Shown here: one piece after another, positions 1 through 11,556 of the stretch
Numbering within the stretch: the first letter of the stretch is position 1
Layout: each line of letters opens with the position of its first letter
Assembly (NCBI RefSeq): GCF_002575655.3
Contig: NC_053039.3
Location: 379,479,633-379,543,632 of the forward strand
Direction of reading: 5' to 3'
DNA length: 64,000 nt
DNA from: Aegilops tauschii subsp. strangulata
Taxonomy: Eukaryota; Streptophyta; Magnoliopsida; Poales; Poaceae
The notes under the pieces: generated by a model
What the model was told of the DNA's origin: nothing
What the model saw: the letters and a program-made list of their open reading frames with translations, nothing else
Databases searched by the model: none
Program-made: the position numbers and the translations under genes

Positions 1-235
1 TAAGTAAGCTAAGTACATGTCATTATTGAGCAAACCTAGTTAACTAAGCATATTAGAGCTAACTTAGGTCATTTTGGAGGAAACAAAGCTAAGTATAGAT
101 CGTTTTAGAGCTGACTTAGGTAAAATAGATGGTTTTAGAGGTCAGTAAGCTTATTAAGTCATTTTGGAGGAAAAGAAGCTAACTCTAGGTCATTGTGGTA
201 AGCATATTGGAGGAAATAAGGCTAATTCTAGGTCT
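1..235. repeat. Degenerate short direct repeats inside the CACTA element
   Basis: A motif close to AGCTAACTTAGGTCATTTTG, often followed by GAGGAAA, recurs about five to six times at irregular 35-50 base spacing. It lies downstream of the second CACTA gene and has no coding signal. It looks like an intronic or 3' internal array of the transposon. Function unknown. Confidence 0.6.
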
Positions 236-555
236 TTATGCATTTGTTAAGCAAAACACTAGAGAAACTTACCATGATCATGGAGGTGTAGAAGCGGGCT
301 GGCTCGTGCCGGTAGCTGGAGAAGGATCGTGCGATGCTTGTCTGGAGTTACGCTGCACCAAAGATCATTTCCAATGTCTCGTTAGCATGATGACACTCAA
401 ATGTTAAGACTAGCAAGTAATGTCCATTCAAATTAAACTCACCGTGGTCCCAGGAGCAATCACTGGCATCGGCGGAGCGGTCTGACCGGTCTTCTCGCAC
501 ACAGACTACACATTTGGTTTTGACGACTCAGTCATACTAGTTAATGAGACAAACA

Positions 556-1822
556 CTACATGAATGTTTTGGCTAATCTGCAGAAGAAACTTACCACAAG
601 GAGCTCGTACATGGCCCTTTCCTGCATGTCATTCCGTGCCCTCTCCTCCTCCAACATCGTTGTCGTCCTCTCCTCCAACTCCCACTGCCTCTCCGCCGCC
701 TTCGCCAGAAGTTTCTCCGTTCTATCTCTCTCACTCTGTATAGCAGCCTGCAACACCACTCCTTGTTACCATTTGTAATCATTGATGGAAGCACAGACAA
801 TGTAATGGAGAAAGATAGCTGAGTACGTATAACTAACCTTGATGGCGAGTTGGACTGGCCGTTCACGAGGCCTTATCTCAGGAGCGGAGCTCGACTGGCG
901 CGCTTTGATCTCCGAGAGAGTGCTAGGACAACGGATAAGTCCATCTCCAATGGCTATGGAGCCATGGGACCTCCCGCCACCAGATATCATCACCAGCTCT
1001 GGATCAATGGGACCCTAGCTCGGGTTAAAGTCCTCCCCTTTCCTCGCCTTCCCCTCATCTCTATATTTCACGAGCTTGTCGTGGGAGGAGATGTTGGTGA
1101 AGTTGTTTGCATCATCGAGGTCAGATGGAGAGAATGCCTTGACTTTCTTGAAAGAGGCAGTGTGGGCCATGGCATACAGGTCGTACACCTCTGGCACCTT
1201 ATCCGCCTTATTGTAGCGTGCCTGAAAGAGAGAAACAAAGTAAATTAGTAATTAAAGGGCTCAAGCTAGCATGATGAATGAATTGCATGAATCATGAAGC
1301 AAACCACATACCCAGTTCCGCCCGAACTTATATAATTTGGAGTGCCTTGATGGTGTGGCACACCTTCCATTTGGGCACGTTTGTCCTTGGCTGCGTTGTG
1401 GACGGCTAGCCATTCTTTTGAGCACCACTCATTGACCAACACCTCCCAACAATCCACCCGAGGCTCATGGGCCGAAGGCTCATGGACCGGAGTCCGTGTA
1501 GCCTCCTCCTCGGACGAGTCCACCCTAGCAGTCACGTGCTCGGGTGAAACAGCTGGGGGTAGCGGCGAGGAAGGCGCCCTAGCAGTCACCCTACCTCCTC
1601 TCCCGCGACCACGTGCTCCAACTCCTCTCTTGTTTCCTCCCTTACCTCGTCCCCTGCTGGGCACCGCTGTCGACGAAGAAGGGCCCGGCGGTGTCGCCAT
1701 ACTGTCCAGCAACGCTCGGCGGAGAGGTGCGTGTGGAATGGAAGACCTCCCACCACGCACCGACGAAGAAGGGGCCTCGGAGCGCTCCCGACCAGCGCCC
1801 ACCATCTTTCAACACCTGCCAT
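556..1822 (-). pseudogene. Second CACTA gene, En/Spm-type plant transposase protein (broken)
   Basis: Read on the - strand, the pieces join into one protein typical of the second gene of grass CACTA elements (Ptta/En-Spm, Transposase_24 type). First comes a low-complexity Arg/Gly/Pro/Ser N-terminal region (about 1805-1500). A conserved block with NEWCSKEWLAVHNAAKDKRA (about 1440-1370) follows, then a block with PEVYDLYAMAHTASFKKVKA (1197-1135) and FTNISSHDKL. A conserved MISGGGR...HGSIAIGDG block (993-930) and a charged Glu/Arg coiled-coil tail (759-600) end it. Introns separate these blocks. A TAG stop sits at 1015-1017 between the SSHDKL and SGGGR blocks, where family members read through. 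Such proteins are thought to bind subterminal repeats, as TnpA does. Family assignment comes from recognisable motifs; exon borders are approximate. Confidence 0.75.
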
Positions 1823-1942
1823 GACAAAGAGTAAATGAAATTAGTACAACATAAAAAAAATACCGACATGAATAATAATATGTATATCACTTAAGTCTAT
1901 CATCATCAAGTACAACATAAAAAAATTGAATACCTGACACTA

Positions 1943-4900
1943 CTAATAATCTCGATCACTATCATCAATAAATGCATAATCATCATCATCACTATAATCA
2001 ATGACGGGCTCATAGGGTTCGGTGGCATCAACATGTGGAAGGCCACCTTGACGTAATCGGTCAAGCATTGACAGGTCATCCGCAGCAGTAACCTCTTCTT
2101 GTTCCGGCTCTTCTTGTTCCTCCTCTGGGTTGATGTCGGATTCACTGTCGCTGTCTACTTCAATGTTTTGGGGTGAAGTATAGCGGTTCTTGAAACGCTT
2201 TTTGGAAAGACGTGTCTCTTGGAAGAATTCTCCTTCATATGTGTCTGGGTTAATGTGAGGTTCATAATCCTCTTCCTTTGGGGGAGATAGTCTAGCACGT
2301 GGCGGCACTTCATAAACGACATCCCAACCTTTCAGATTTGGATTAGTTTGGCAGGCCCACGGTAGATAGAATACTTGGGTCGCCTGTTGAGCCGTAATAT
2401 AGACATCAGGAACATCTAAATGGGTGCTTTGTTTGATTTCAACTAGCCCTATATGTTCATGAGTCCTTCTAGTCTCCTTCGGCTGAAACCAAGAACATTT
2501 GAAGAGTACGACATTCGGTGGGTTGTCACCATAGAATAGAAGTTCATAAATTGCTTCAACTCTCCCATAATACTCGGTACCTCCTTCACCGATAGCAGAT
2601 ACACAACAATTTGTAGACTTTCGGTCGGCCATAGATAGCTCTTTGCCATAGGTACGAAAGCGATTCCCGTTGATGTCGTATTTGTCAAATGAACGGACCT
2701 TATAGTCAAAACCATTAGCGACTTGTCTCAATTCGACGTCCATAGACTCTGAATTAGCCTACAAGTTTAATACAAAAGGATTGTTGCATTAGGCAGAAAT
2801 TAGCGAATGTAATGAATGGTCTAATAGAAATTACCGTTTGTTTGAACCAAGACATGAAACCGGGATAGCCGCCTCCTTGCTTTGCGAGAAGCTCATACTC
2901 TTCGATGGAATCCTTTTGGATTACCGCTCCATACGAGAATATGGCGACGTATCGACTATATGAAATATCCAGGAATAAGAGCAGTTCAAAGGAAATAGAA
3001 GTTGCGAAACAATGTACCGAGAACTTACTCGATGTACGGCCGCACTTCTGTCAGGTTGTTGAAGATATACAACGTAATGGTCCGCCATTCTTTGTTATCC
3101 AAAGATACTGGTTTCGAACCACTGGCTGGTGCGAGATTCCCTTTGAATAGGCTGAGGTTGGATCCACCCTTTTGAGGTTCGTCAGCATTGTATCGAGGCT
3201 TCGGATTATGCAAATGACGATTTTTGGCTTCGTAGTGTGTTGTCACGAAGTTTGTCACCTCCTCAGTGATGAATGCCTCAGCCATCGATGCTTCAATTCT
3301 ACGTTTATTTTTACATTTTTGTCGAAGCGTCTTCTGCATCCTCTTAGTTGGGTAGCACCAACGATTTTGCACGGGCCCCCCCAATATTGCCTCGGTCGGG
3401 AGATGCAAAATCAAATGCTGCATTGGATTAAAGAAGCCTGGTGGAAAGATCTTCTCTAACTTGCAGATCAACTCCAGCACCAACTCTTCCATTTCTTCTA
3501 GCACGCCAGGCGATAGTTCTTTCGCACAAAGAACACGAAAGAAATAGCTGAGTTCTGCCAGTACTAGCCATTCACCTTAGGGATGAAGCCACGCAACATC
3601 ACTGGCATTACCCGCTCAATCCATATGTGCCAATCATGACTCTTGAGACCAAATATCTTCAATTTATCAAGACTCGCTCCCCTCTTTAGATTCGCTGCAT
3701 ACCCATCGGGAAACATCAACTGCATTTTCACCCACAAGATAATTTCCCTCATAGCTGGCCTTCCAAGATTGAACCATGCCTTTGGCTTCGTCCAGTTCTG
3801 CTTTCCTTTCGGTTCTTTCATGTTTTGTAACGGCCTATCACATAGCGCCTCCAGATCGACTCTAGCCTTAGTATAATCTGCCCGGGGGGAGATTGAGTGG
3901 AAAGACAAATACGGGCCAACAACTGTATTGGGCTGCCGTCAGACCAAACACACTGAACCCATCCGTGCTGATGCCGACTCAAGGATGCCTCGGATCTCCC
4001 GCTTTGTCAGCATGTAATTCATCAAACTTTTTCCACGCAACACCATCCGATGTGTGTACGATCATCAGATTCCCATCTGCATCTAGTTCGGTTCTTTTTC
4101 CCATTTTGTGCCATGTCATCTGTCTGGCCATCTCTTCGACCATGAAAAGATGTTGAAGTCTTGGTACGATTGGCATATACCGAAGAACACTAACGGGGAT
4201 TTCGGTCTGTGTCTTCTCACCCATACCGTTGTCTACCACAACATACCTCGAAGACTTGCAAATGGGACAATAGTTCAAGTCCGCATAGTCAAGCCTAAAT
4301 AAGACACATCCTTTCTCACAGGCATGTATCTTCTCATAGGGCATCTTCAGTGCACGGAGGATTTTGTCCGACTGGTACAGGTTTGCGGGCATTACATGGC
4401 CTTTGGGTAGAAAGCGTCCAAATACTATCATCATTGCGTCGTAGCATTCTCTGCCCAAGTTGAACTGAGCCTTCAGAGCCATTACTTGTGAGATGGCATC
4501 CAACTGACAAAGCTCAGTGTGCTCGTGGAGCGGACGTTTTGAAGACTCCAACATTTCATTGAAGGCCTTTGCAGATTCCTCCATCTCCTCGTCCGAATCC
4601 CGAGCATCATCGAAGTCTTGCACCATGTTTTCCATCCCGGTACCATGCTCGTCGGTGCGACGACGATCCACCTCAGCTCGGTCACGTTGGGCAGACTCAC
4701 CATGATATGTCCACACCGTATAATCAGGCATAAAACCACTCTTCTGCAGGTGTTTGCCCATTTCAGCCTCTGTCCTCTTTTCCCAATTGCCGCACCGTAA
4801 ACAGGGGCACCAGGTTTTCCTCTGGCCATTTGCAAATGCGGCTTGCAGAAACCCCTTGGTTTTTGGGAACCATTCAGTGCTCCATTTGTTCTGACCAGTG

Positions 4901-4959
4901 TGACCGGTGTACATCCACGCACGATCACTCATCTTGACTTTCAGAGCTACTGGACACAC
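1943..4959 (-). pseudogene. CACTA transposase TNP2-type, core-deleted and interrupted
   Basis: The - strand reading starts at 4959 with a transposase-associated domain (DRAWMYTGH, CPCLRCGNWEKR; zinc-binding Cys/His pattern) and runs into the TNP2 family start. A TGA stop lies at 3979-3981, next to the ISTDGFSVFG motif. Just downstream, near 3885-3895, the reading jumps frame and passes directly from the WPVFVFPLNLPP motif to the LEALCDRP region. The central catalytic part of TNP2 that normally lies between them is missing. DUF4218 follows (about 3900-3025, with LKSHDWHIWIERVMP and FFNPMQHLILHLP), also with a stop near 3564. After an intron comes DUF4216 (2743-1943, CSWFQPKETRRTHEHIGLVE, acidic C-terminus). 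Inference: no functional transposase is made; mobility would need help in trans. Confidence 0.88.
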
Positions 4960-5077
4960 AACAAATATATATATATATATAATTCACCATGTATATATTC
5001 ATCAGTTGATCTACTTTGTCAATTTTATTACGTCCATGCAACCTACACTCTAATAGGTAATGATAGGTCCTAATCCC

Positions 5078-5297
5078 ACCCGAGTATGTGTAGATTGGGT
5101 TCATTTTCCCCTGCTATGCTCCGGATCCGACGCAAAATTTCGGCAGCACCTCCCCGCTGTTCTCCTGATACACGTCTCTGCAATAAACAGAGAGGATGTG
5201 TACCCGGAGAACAACAGGGGAGGCACTGACGAAATTTATGCGTCGGATCCGGAGCAAAGCATATGGGAAAACGAACCCAATCTACACATACTCGGGT
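5078..5297. repeat. Long inverted repeat (hairpin) upstream of the CACTA transposase gene
   Basis: Arms of about 103 and 110 bases (5078-5180 and 5188-5297) are reverse complements with only scattered mismatches, around a loop of about seven bases. The outer ends read ACCCGAGTATGTGTAGATTG and its complement; an inner landmark is the CGGATCCGACG palindromic block. Transcription from either strand would give a stem of about 100 base pairs. It lies about 120 bases upstream of the transposase start. It is too long for a typical plant miRNA precursor but suited to siRNA production. Confidence 0.85.
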
Positions 5298-5320
5298 TGT
5301 CCATGGATAGCTTTGGACAA

Positions 5321-5384
5321 TTCGAAAGAATGACAGTTATAAATATGCAAATGCATGCATATTTATAACTATAACACTTTCGAA
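5321..5384. repeat. Short palindromic hairpin
   Basis: TTCGAAAG at 5321 pairs with CTTTCGAA ending at 5384, and the inner arms AGTTATAAATATGCA and its complement meet at a GCATGC centre. It lies just upstream of the larger inverted repeat (as read from the transposon's transcription direction). Together they form a cruciform-prone stretch in the probable promoter/leader of the CACTA element. Confidence 0.75.
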
Positions 5385-5734
5385 CGGGATACACATATTG
5401 GTTACGCATACTGATGATTCAAGACAGATATATAGCTAGCTATCAAGTTTCATCGGCATGAACACCGGAACAGAGCAAATAATTAAGGGGGGAGGAGGAC
5501 ATGTCATTTGTGCTCACCCACGAACGAAGGGGCAGAGCTCGTCAAACGCACGGGGAGGTCGTCGAACACCAAAACTCGCAGCGATGAAACAACTGCACTT
5601 TTAAATCTACCCGATCAACACAATTATATATGATGTTTTTCATAACAAAATCGAAAAATATATGACCTAACTCATAATTCACAAATATATGACCCCGTCG
5701 GCCTCTGGAAGGCCAAAGAGCACCTTTTCGGGAG

Positions 5735-6086
5735 GTGTCGGGGGTCGGGGTGTCGTGTCGGTGTCGGGGTGCCGTGTCGGGGTCGGGGTGCTGTTTCGGG
5801 GTCGGGGTGTCGTGTCGGGGTCGGGGTGTAGTGTCGGGGTCGGGGTGTCAGGGTCAGGGGGTCGGGGTGTCAGGGTGTGGTGTCGGGGTCAGGGGGTCAG
5901 GGGCTCGGGGTGCTGTTTCGGGGTCGGGGTGTCGTGTCGGGGTCGGGGTGTCGGGGTGTGGTGTCGGGTCGGGGTGTCGGGGTCAGGGTCGGGGTTGGGG
6001 TGTCGGGGTGTGGTGTCGGGGTCAGGGGGTCGGGCTGTCGGGGTGTCGTGTCGGGGTCGGGGTGTCGGGGTCAGGGGGTCGGGGTG
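5735..6086. repeat. GTCGGGGTGTC minisatellite
   Basis: About 350 bases made only of interchanged GTCGGGGTCGGGGTGTC, GTGTCGGGG and CAGGGGGTCGGGGTG units, strongly G-rich on the + strand. The reading frames across it (Gly/Arg/Val/Ser repeats) are by-products of the array. It lies inside the CACTA element, in the upstream region of the transposase gene. Confidence 0.9.
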
Positions 6087-6215
6087 TTTCCTTCTATCCT
6101 TCTTCTTCTTTCCTTTCTTCTTCTTCTTCTTCTTTCCTTCTCTTCTTCTTCCCCTTCTACATATTCTTCTTTTCTTCTTCTTCTTTTTTCATCTTTTTTC
6201 TACTTCTTTTAATAA
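6087..6215. repeat. Pyrimidine-rich (TTC)n microsatellite
   Basis: Imperfect TTC/CTT repeats with T-rich interruptions directly follow the G-rich minisatellite, giving an abrupt G-rich to pyrimidine-rich switch. No gene is seen. Confidence 0.8.
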
Positions 6216-6239
6216 TATAACTAATTATCTAAAACCCAT

Positions 6240-6325
6240 GCACTAAATCTAACACTAACACATATCTAGCACTAAATCTAACACTAACACTAACACATAT
6301 CTAGACCTAAATCTAACACAAACAA
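6240..6325. repeat. Short tandem repeat CTAACACTAACACATATCTAG
   Basis: Two to three imperfect copies of a roughly 30-base unit containing AAATCTAACACTAACACATA. It is internal to the CACTA element and non-coding. Confidence 0.6.
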
Positions 6326-6365
6326 TTAAACAGCAAAAAGAGAAAAAACAGAAGAAAAAAATAAC

Positions 6366-6767
6366 TCACCGGAGCTCGGGGGGTGGCGGTGGCGACGGGG
6401 GTGGCAGGGCTCCGGGGCGGTGGAGCTCAGGGGGAGCCGACAGGGAGGCGGGGCCGATGGGGCCGCGGTGGCGCCGGGGTGGTGGGCGGGTGGTGGGGGC
6501 GGCGGGGCAGTGGGACGGTCGGGCGGCGACGTGGTGGGGCGCCGGGGCGGCGGGATGGTGGGGCGGCGGGTGGGGGCGGCGGGGTGGTGGGGCGACGGTG
6601 CAGGCTGCGGCGGGTGGTGGTGGCGGGGGCGGCGGCGGGTGGGGGGCGGCGCTGGGCGGCGGGGGGCCGATCTGGTCGTGGAGAGAAACAGAGAGGAAGG
6701 GGTGGGGGGCTCGACCGTTAGTTAGGTTAGTGAAGTTAGGTCTTTGCCGTCCGCCGTGCTTTGCCAT
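6366..6767 (-). other. GC-rich, Pro-rich open stretch in CACTA 5' region
   Basis: A very GC-rich region (GGCGGGG-type runs) stays open in several frames. On the - strand it would give a Pro/His/Ala-rich low-complexity protein starting at 6767. It could be the leader, first exon or promoter of the CACTA genes, or simply open because of composition. No family was recognised. Confidence 0.3.
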
Positions 6768-6780
6768 CCTCTATTTTTCT

Positions 6781-7030
6781 CTCTTTGCCGTCCGCTAGCG
6801 GACGGCAAAGAGGGGAGCCGTTAAGTTTTATCTAATCAGCTCGTAAGTGGGGCCACCTCTCTCTTTGCCGTCAGCCAGCTGACGGCAAAGAATCTTTGCC
6901 GTCAGCTAGCGGACGACAAAGAACTGGCTGATGGAAAAATCCTTCTTTGCCATCAACCATTTCTTTGCCGTCCGTTTTTCGTAAGAGGACAGCAAAGACC
7001 TTCTTTGCCGTCAGCTAGCAGACGGTAAAG
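6781..7030. repeat. CACTA subterminal palindromic repeats
   Basis: Five copies of a 28-37 base palindromic motif of the form TCTTTGCCGTC...GACGGCAAAGA lie near 6782-6811, 6860-6889, 6890-6921, 6960-6998 and 7002-7031. The first is an almost perfect palindrome centred on GCTAGC; the others carry substitutions. Known role in En/Spm: subterminal repeats are bound by the TnpA-type protein to bring the ends together. Role here is inferred from position and structure. Confidence 0.88.
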
Positions 7031-7066
7031 AACTAGCAGATGGCAAATAAGCTAATTCCAGTAGTG

Positions 7067-7466
7067 ACAATGTAGGAGCGTGATGCCGATGGTGACCGAC
7101 TTCTGGGCGTGGAAACACGCGGCGCGGGCCCCGAGGGCTTGTGTGGCTTCGACAAGACTATGGCGTGGGGTTGATTCAAGATGGCGTACGCATGTGAGCT
7201 TTAAGTCGACGGGACGCGAGGTTGGACTGATCATCTACCATGGAGTCATGTTGAAGGTGGAGCTGGATTGAGGGGCTACGATGTAAGGATCCAGGGAATC
7301 GAAGCCTATTCAGCAAGGGGGAAAGTGAGTGACATGCAGTTTAGACTGGAGCCCAGTGGTTTGATGGAAGCGTGAAACTCGTAATCGGTCGGTGATGATC
7401 GATGGTACTCTGCAGTGGGGGTTGAGTGGTGTGGGTTCGTGACCCTTGACTCAACCTGCGGAGACT
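7067..7466 (+). mobile_element. Copia retrotransposon internal segment (left part)
   Basis: Sequence between the CACTA terminus and the Tekay-like insertion. It is the non-coding 3' internal part of a Copia element that resumes at 31,020 after the nested insertion. The 5-bp sequence AGACT (7462-7466) is repeated at 31,020-31,024, which joins the two segments. No protein domain is recognisable here. Confidence 0.7.
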
Positions 7467-10400
7467 TGTCAGGACCCCGATTCCAAGTCACATCGATCTA
7501 GCCGGTAACACCTCATATCACTTTGCGGCCTCACACACGGTATTCCCACGGGTGTCGCCTTACCATGGCCCGGGACCGTTTGCGCCTTTTGGCTCACGTA
7601 TATGATAGTGTCTCTAGCATCCATATGACAGAGAACCCGGGCCGACATGACTAGTCGTGAACCCAAAGTGGCACTAACTTACGGGGACAGGCATACATGA
7701 TTCAACATCGAGCATGTCGGTCAGCAGCGTGCGAATCCGGGCTGTAGCACTAGGCTAACAGGACTCCGGTGAACCGGGCTGTAGCAGGCTAGGCAGGACT
7801 CCGGATGTCATCGCGTGACATTTCCCTGAAGGAACAGACACAGGAACGAAGTGAATCACATGCCGGCCAGTCAAGTGTTCCGGAGCAGTAGTGCTGGGCT
7901 AGCAGGACTCCGGTGAACTGGGCTGTAGCGGACTACTATGGCTCATGGAAGCACAAGACTACATTTCCCCATAAGAGAGGCTACCAAGGATAAACAACTA
8001 GGTTGTCGGATCCCACACATACCAAGCATTTCAATCATACACACAATATGCTCGATATGTGTAAATACAACATGGCATCACAGCATAACTCTACGACTCA
8101 AGTATTTATTTATTAGGCTCCGAGGAGCCAAGTATTACAAACAGGGGTCTCATGACCCAACATTCAGAGCATACAAGCAACAAGCACATGCGGAAGCTTA
8201 ACTTGTCTGAGTACAGACAACTACAAATGAAAAAGGCTGAAGAGCCTGACTATCTACAACATCCGATCAAGATCGTAGCTGAGGTACAAGCTACTTGTCG
8301 AAGTCCACGTAAACTAGTAAGACCGAAGTCTCCACTGCAAAAACATAAATAAAGCAACGTGAGTACAAAGGTACTCAGCAAGACTTACATCAGATCCTAT
8401 CATACATGCATTTGTATCAAGAAGGTAATGTGGGGTTTAGTTGCAGCAAGCCAGCTTTGACTCAGTGGCTATCCTGTACTACGACTGCTGGTAACTCTTT
8501 TGAGGTGGCGCACACGAGTCCACTAATCACCACATCAATACGCTGCTATGGATTCATTCCTGTCTCCCTACGAGAAGGCCATCCATAGCACTCACACTTG
8601 TCTTGAGCATTTTAGAGTATCCACTTCAAGTTGTCTATGTACCACGTAAGCATCCAAGAAGTCCATAACCACAGACCCGGCTGTTCGAATAGATCATGTT
8701 AACCCTGCAGGGGTGTACTTCTTCACACACGCTCCCGCCACTTACCGCCATGTACACGTCATGTATCTCGGCAACCTTCAAGCGGAAGCCTGGCGAGGGT
8801 GTCGACCACGACCTGACTAACCGCACAAGAATCTAATCCAGGTTTATCACCTATTCGGGTTCCTTCCGCAAGGAGATCCGGCCGGGGTTTCACTCACGGC
8901 CCCAAACAATGTGTGCAGGGTTCCCAAGCCCACCTCGCCGGATGGATCTATGCTTGGTACACCGTGCCACTTGTGCCTAGTCTGTCCCAAGCCCACCTGG
9001 CCGGGTGCCACCTGGTAGACTACTAACACTACCTACAAACACCAGAAACTATTTGCAACTCCTGGACCGAGATCAAGTTGGTTAATAAGTCGAGAGGGGC
9101 ACTTAAGCATTCCAATGCGTGGTAGTAGCTAGTCATTGGACAACATACACATAACTCAGTGCTTAAGGACGGTTCCAGTGAGACAACCCACCATGTACTC
9201 CTACATGGCCTCCCACTGCTACCTTTACCAAATCGTGTTCACACACTTAACTCTCAGCACTAGAACATATCGTAACACTCCAATTCATTCCCAATGAATC
9301 AGACCTGACACAACTCTAAGCAATAGCAGGCATGGCATGGTAGGAACACAACATGGCTCAATCAACTCCTACATATGCTAGTTGGTTTCAACTATTTACT
9401 GTGGCAATGACAGGTCATGCAGAGGAATGGGCAACATAAAGTAGCAATTGAATCGTTGTTGTCCTAATGCAATACAAGAGAGCAGGAGCGAGAGAGTGGG
9501 CTTGTACCGGAATGAACAAGGGGGGTTTGCTTGCCTGATAAATCGACATTAGAACACTGCTCTTCAGACAGGTACTCTCGAACACTCTCCGGAGCAGGAC
9601 CTATCGAGAAGGAACGATGTCGGCAATCAATACACAAGCATATGCAACAACATGATGCATGAACATGTCATGAATATGTGATGTTGTTTGAGCTAATGCA
9701 GCTAGCATTCATTTGGATGAAGTCCATTTGAACCAAGAATTCAAATGCAACTCCAAGTTAAGTCTCTTTAAAAGCCATTTATGTGTTTTCACATATACAG
9801 CAGGTATAACTTGGTTTGACATTCATGAAACTGGTACGGATGGATAGATTGAATTTTTCTGATAATTTTTCATATATAAATTATTTCAATCTGAGCTACG
9901 GTTGAATTTCTATGAATTTTAGAAGTTCATATCATTTTCTGGATTTTCCTGATTTATTTTTAAACCAGAAAATGATTAATTGCGTGAGCATGACAGTGGC
10001 ATGACGTCAGCGAGTCAACCGTGGCTGACCAGGTCAAACCTGATGTGTGGGGTCCACACGTCAGTGACATAGTTAATTAACAGAGGGGGTTATTTCTAAT
10101 CTAATTAAAAGATTAGGGCGCCGGGGCCCACTGTCAGTGTCACAGAGGGGGTAATTAGTGCGGGTTTGACCCAGTTTGACCGGCGGTTAGTCACCGGCGA
10201 GGCCGAATGCGGCGGAGCACGTCGGGTTCGTCGCTCCGACGACCATTTGGGCAGCGGAGGCCACAAGCAAGGAGCCAGGGCTCGCCTGCATCGTTTGGAG
10301 CAAGCGACGGGGCTGCGGGGTGGCCTAAGCTCGCCGGAGCAGAGCTCGCGGCGGCGGCCGGAGCTCGGTGGCGTGCGGGCGCAGCGCTGCGGTGCATGGC

Positions 10401-11556
10401 AGGGGCTGCGGAGGGCCTCTACGGCCTCCTGGCGTCACCAGGAGCACGGTGACGCGCGCGGGAGCGGCTGGCTTGGGCTCTGGCCACCGTGGCACCATGG
10501 CCGGCGGCGAGGAGCTACGGCTATGGCGGGGAACGGAGCTGGAGCGTGCAAAAACGAGGGGGGGAAGAGGCATTCGGTAGAGGAGCTCACGGCGAGGCCG
10601 TAGACGTCGTCAGCGAGCTCGGGGAGGGTCGAACGCGAGTGGAACGGCGACGACGATCTCGGGTGGCCGGAGACGAAGACGATGGCGATGGTGGCGCTCC
10701 AGGGCCTCCCGAGGCACGTGGCTTGGCGTCGAGGACGAGGAAGACGGCGCGGAGCTGTCGGACTTGTCGGGGAGGCGAGGCCATGGCGGTGGACGCGGCA
10801 ACGGCGTGCGGCGGCGACGGCAGCGCTCGGGCGCGGTGAGAGAGAGCGAGGGAGAGGAGGGGAGGCCACGGGAGAGAGAGAGAGAGAGGTGCGGGGCGGC
10901 GCGTGGCATCGCGCGGGGCATCCAGGCGATGAGGGGGAGGACAGGCAGGCAGGTGGCGTGGCAGCACGGCGGTGCGCACGCGTCGGCCACACGCCCCTGG
11001 CCTCCTGGCGGGAGGTGGAGGACGACTGGCACTGGCCAGTCGGCTGGGCCGACCTGTTGGGCCACTGGGCTGCCAAGTAAGAAGCTCAGGTAAGCTCCTA
11101 CTCCTTTTTCCTTTCTGTTTTTGTTTTCTTTCTGTTTCTGTAATTTTTGTTTCTGATTTAGTAAAATACTAAATCAATTTGTTTGCCTCTGATAATTTTT
11201 GTAGGGACTAGTTGGATTAATCCAAAGCCCCACACCAAAAATCAGAGATATTGGACATATATTAAATATATAACTAATATATATCCAATGCAAATATTTA
11301 TGCATTAATTCCAAATGGCCAAAATAAATATTTATGAGCTTCTAAAAATATTGGTTTGAATTTTACCTCTGACCAACATTTTTAGAGAGCAACATGAACA
11401 TTTTCTTGGACCTTTTTGGAGCAATTTTTAACTGGGTTATTTCCATAAATGATTTCTGAGGGTTTCACAAATCCCCATTTCAAATTTAAATGAAATTTAA
11501 ACATGATGCACACATGACTAGCTAGTCTAGGTCATACCAGAACTAGGGATGTGACA
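7467..11556 (-). repeat. 3' LTR of the Tekay-like element (4,090 bp, intact)
   Basis: Boundaries are set by alignment to the second copy (16,513 onward and 30,054-31,019), TG...CA ends and the adjacent AGACT duplication. It includes a GC-rich block (10,170-11,070) whose many open frames are compositional. The two pairs of short open frames repeated in both LTRs (7938-8352 and 16,984-17,398) are LTR sequence, not genes. Confidence 0.95.

Larger units (their letters stand above)
1..7066 (-). mobile_element. CACTA (En/Spm) DNA transposon, 5'-most in window, partial
   Basis: The right terminus is visible: on the - strand the element begins CACTACTGGAATTAGC at 7066, followed by palindromic TTTGCCGTC...GACGGCAAA subterminal repeats. 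Inside, on the - strand, are the two genes expected of a CACTA element: a TNP2-type transposase with its DUF4218 and DUF4216 regions (4959-1943) and a second En/Spm-type protein (about 1822-556). Both carry stop codons, and the transposase lacks its core, so this copy is not autonomous. The other terminus lies off the window. The target is a Copia element that resumes at 7067; the expected 3-bp duplication next to the terminus would be ACA (7067-7069), but its partner is not visible. Confidence 0.93.

Noticed and set aside
5689..6246. A Gly/Arg/Ser/Val-rich 185-residue protein
   Set aside because: It is the translation of a G-rich minisatellite and pyrimidine repeat; all three frames are open for the same reason.
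10166..11080. Long overlapping open frames on both strands that could be read as a GC-rich gene
   Set aside because: They lie wholly within the Tekay LTR, are repeated in the other LTR with frame changes, and their Arg/Gly/Ala/Pro composition follows from GC content.
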